This document shows positions 6,050 to 6,998 of a stretch of DNA of 6,998 nucleotides, piece after piece. Origin of the DNA: DASQPE01 sp041488455 (GTDB taxonomy: Bacteria; Gemmatimonadota; Gemmatimonadetes; Gemmatimonadales; GWC2-71-9); contig JBGPPG010000153.1 of assembly GCA_041488455.1 (NCBI GenBank), positions 1 to 6,998 on the forward strand, given 5' to 3'. Position 1 is the first letter of the stretch, and every line of letters starts with the position of its first letter. The notes beneath the pieces were generated by a model. That model was not told the DNA's origin, searched no databases, and saw only the letters and a list, made by a program, of their open reading frames with translations. The position numbers were made by a program, and so were the translations under genes.

Positions 6050-6681
6050 CGCCCTTCCTGCTGGTGCTGTCATCGCCGTCCGGAGGCGGGAAGACCAGTA
6101 TCGCGCGGCGGCTGCTGGATGCCCGGGACGACGTGGGCTACTCGGTGTCCGCTACCACCCGGGCCCCGCGCCCCGGCGAGCAGGAGGGACGCGACTACCG
6201 CTTTCTGTCGCGGGCCGAGTTCGAGCGCCGAGTGGGGGCGGGTGAGTTCCTGGAGCACGCGGCCTATGGGGGCAACCTCTACGGCACGCTGCGCTCCGAG
6301 ATCGAGCGGATTTTCGCGGGCGGGCGGCACGCGGTGCTCGACATCGAGGTCGAAGGGGCGCGGCAGATCCGCGCGAGCCTCCCCGGCGCGGTCCACGTCT
6401 TCGTGCTGCCGCCATCGGGCGCCGAGCTGGTGCGCCGGCTGGAGGGGCGGAACACCGAGGATGCGGCCGCGGTGCAGCGCCGTCTGGATCACGCTGCGCA
6501 CGAGCTCGCGGCGGTTGGAGAGTACGACTACGCGATCGTGAACCAGGATCTCGGGCAGGCCGTAAAGCAGGTGTCGGCGATCATCGATGCGGAGACGCAG
6601 CGGGTCGCGCGGCAGAACGGGCTGGGCGACGTGGTCGCCGGCCTGCGCAGGGAAATCGAGAAGGCAAAAAAGAGCCATTAG
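6046..6681 (+). CDS. gmk: Guanylate kinase
   Basis: A 211-residue enzyme that phosphorylates GMP to GDP with ATP, an essential step in guanine nucleotide supply. The P-loop is SSPSGGGKTS (9-18) with Lys16. The Ser in place of the first Gly also occurs in some proteobacterial guanylate kinases. The GMP-binding region contains SVSATTRAPRPGEQEGRDY (33-51), FLEHAAYGGNLYGT (68-81) and LDIEVEGARQIR (98-109). The lid and C-terminal landmarks RRLEGRNTEDAAAVQRRL (130-147) and YDYAIVNQDL (160-169) are intact. The GTG start overlaps the yicC stop and has no strong ribosome binding site of its own, so translation probably depends on yicC. The final codons agc cat tag (Ser-His-stop) lie inside heptamer array 4, so the native 3' end seems to have been replaced or created by the repeat. 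Length is normal for the family, so function should be unaffected. Confidence 0.97.
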   Translation: MTPFLLVLSSPSGGGKTSIARRLLDARDDVGYSVSATTRAPRPGEQEGRDYRFLSRAEFERRVGAGEFLEHAAYGGNLYGTLRSEIERIFAGGRHAVLDIEVEGARQIRASLPGAVHVFVLPPSGAELVRRLEGRNTEDAAAVQRRLDHAAHELAAVGEYDYAIVNQDLGQAVKQVSAIIDAETQRVARQNGLGDVVAGLRREIEKAKKSH

Positions 6682-6700
6682 CCGTTAGCCATTAGCCGTT
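6673..6700. repeat. Heptamer repeat array, family B (AGCCATT/AGCCGTT), locus 4
   Basis: Four head-to-tail heptamers: agccatt (6673-6679), agccgtt (6680-6686), agccatt (6687-6693), agccgtt (6694-6700), which is also a perfect 14-base direct repeat in two copies. They are the reverse complement of the GGCTAAY units at 5077-5111. Unlike the other three loci there is no inverted partner. The array contains the gmk TAG stop (6679-6681) and ends 2 bases before the GGAG of rpoZ, filling almost all of the gmk-rpoZ gap. Confidence 0.92.
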
Positions 6701-6702
6701 AC

Positions 6703-6706
6703 GGAG
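6703..6706 (+). promoter_or_regulatory. Shine-Dalgarno GGAG of rpoZ
   Basis: GGAG sits 4 bases before ATG 6711, directly after the last heptamer of array 4. It fixes the rpoZ start and shows that the repeat stops short of the ribosome binding site. Confidence 0.75.
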
Positions 6707-6710
6707 TCCC

Positions 6711-6923
6711 ATGCATATCACTACGCCGCACGACGTCGCGAGGCAGGCGGGCAACAAATATCTCGGCGTGCTGGTCGCCGCGAAGTTCGCCCGCTACCTG
6801 AACGAGCTGCCGCGCGACCGCATCATCGCCCAGGAGGAGAAGCTCACGACCAAGTCGCTCGACGCGCTGGTCAAGGGCGAGCTCAACTACAAGCTGGTTC
6901 GCCGCCGCCGCTCCGAGGCCTGA
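6711..6923 (+). CDS. rpoZ: DNA-directed RNA polymerase omega subunit
   Basis: A 70-residue protein assigned to the omega subunit, which assists folding and assembly of the beta' subunit in RNA polymerase and in many bacteria contributes to ppGpp response. The core NKYLGVLVAAKFARYLNELP (15-34) matches the conserved omega helix pattern (N-[KR]-[FY]-x3-[LV]-x-A-A-x-x-A-R-x-[LI]), and a charged tail with KLVRRRR follows. The length is in the usual 60-100 range. Position strongly supports the call: directly after gmk and before coaBC, a classic order. The ATG has a good Shine-Dalgarno. The stop at 6921-6923 is 3 bases before the coaBC start. Sequence similarity alone would be moderate for so short a protein; gene order raises confidence. 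Confidence 0.9.
   Translation: MHITTPHDVARQAGNKYLGVLVAAKFARYLNELPRDRIIAQEEKLTTKSLDALVKGELNYKLVRRRRSEA
6915..6918 (+). promoter_or_regulatory. Shine-Dalgarno GAGG of coaBC inside rpoZ
   Basis: GAGG lies 8 bases before GTG 6927 and within the last codons of rpoZ. It decides the GTG at 6927 over the out-of-frame GTG at 6929 and suggests coupled translation with rpoZ. Confidence 0.6.
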
Positions 6924-6926
6924 CCT

Positions 6927-6998
6927 GTGTGGGCCGGCCGGCACGTCGTCCTCGGCGTGTCGGGCGGGATCGCATGCTATAAGAGCTGCTTTCTCGTC
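6927..6998 (+). CDS. coaBC: CoaBC (phosphopantothenoylcysteine decarboxylase/synthase), N-terminal fragment
   Basis: The first 24 codons of an open frame cut by the window end: (M)WAGRHVVLGVSGGIACYKSC then FLV. The pattern hydrophobic strand, GVSGGIA, xYK is the flavin-binding start of the CoaC decarboxylase domain in bifunctional CoaBC (Dfp). CoaBC makes 4'-phosphopantetheine from phosphopantothenate and cysteine in coenzyme A synthesis. The start is GTG 6927, 3 bases after the rpoZ stop, with GAGG (6915-6918) eight bases upstream inside rpoZ. The residue after GGIA is Cys where Ala is more common. The downstream neighbour in this conserved block is often priA, but that lies outside the window. 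The frame is too short to show the CoaB synthase half. Confidence 0.85.
   Translation, partial: MWAGRHVVLGVSGGIACYKSCFLV

Noticed and set aside
5048..6073. Minus-strand open frame (341 codons) opposite yicC
   Set aside because: Shadow of a well-supported yicC gene; it would also have to begin inside gmk and end in repeat array 3.
6666..6672. A-AAA-AAG slippery heptamer in the correct phase near the end of gmk (-1 frameshift candidate)
   Set aside because: A shift would add only about five residues before a stop at 6693-6695 and would not reach rpoZ, so no functional product is evident; probably incidental in a Lys-rich tail.

Overview
The window is 6,998 bases of gene-dense, very GC-rich bacterial DNA. 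Every gene I can support is on the + strand. A didermic bacterium is indicated by an RND efflux pump and a TonB-plug outer-membrane protein. The order yicC-gmk-rpoZ-coaBC is a widely conserved bacterial block. GC content, the many Gly/Ala/Arg-rich proteins and the short omega subunit suggest Gemmatimonadota or a nearby soil lineage. That placement is an inference from style, not a search result.

Layout. Bases 1-279 are the C-terminal end of an RND efflux permease. A heptamer hairpin follows (284-321). Next come a citrate synthase family protein (386-1513, family-wide oxaloacetate-binding His replaced by Asn) and an M17 leucyl aminopeptidase (1561-3054). The aminopeptidase runs into a second heptamer module (3040-3157) that overlaps the 5' end of a TonB-plug outer-membrane protein (3065-5035). 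A third, larger heptamer array occupies 5039-5111. The operon yicC (5174-6049), gmk (6046-6681), rpoZ (6711-6923) and coaBC (6927 to the window end) follows. A fourth array (6673-6700) begins in the last codons of gmk and ends just before the rpoZ ribosome binding site.

How the genes work together. yicC-gmk-rpoZ-coaBC is a tight housekeeping unit: a 4-base overlap, one short repeat-filled gap and a 3-base gap. It combines an RNA endonuclease, GMP kinase, the RNA polymerase omega subunit and coenzyme A synthesis. The citrate synthase, aminopeptidase and outer-membrane genes show no evident pathway link to each other.

The most unusual content is the repeats. Two families of strict 7-base tandem repeats are present: AGTGAAC/AGTAAAC in the left half and GGCTAAY in the right half. 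Both nearly fit one degenerate heptamer, RGYKAAY. All four arrays begin within about 15 bases of an upstream stop codon, and two of them supply that stop codon. Because 7 is not a multiple of 3 and the unit contains a stop triplet, three tandem copies place a stop in every frame. In its other orientation the first family has no stop, and there it is read through as part of a signal peptide. I found no CRISPR array, tRNA, rRNA, transposase or phage gene.
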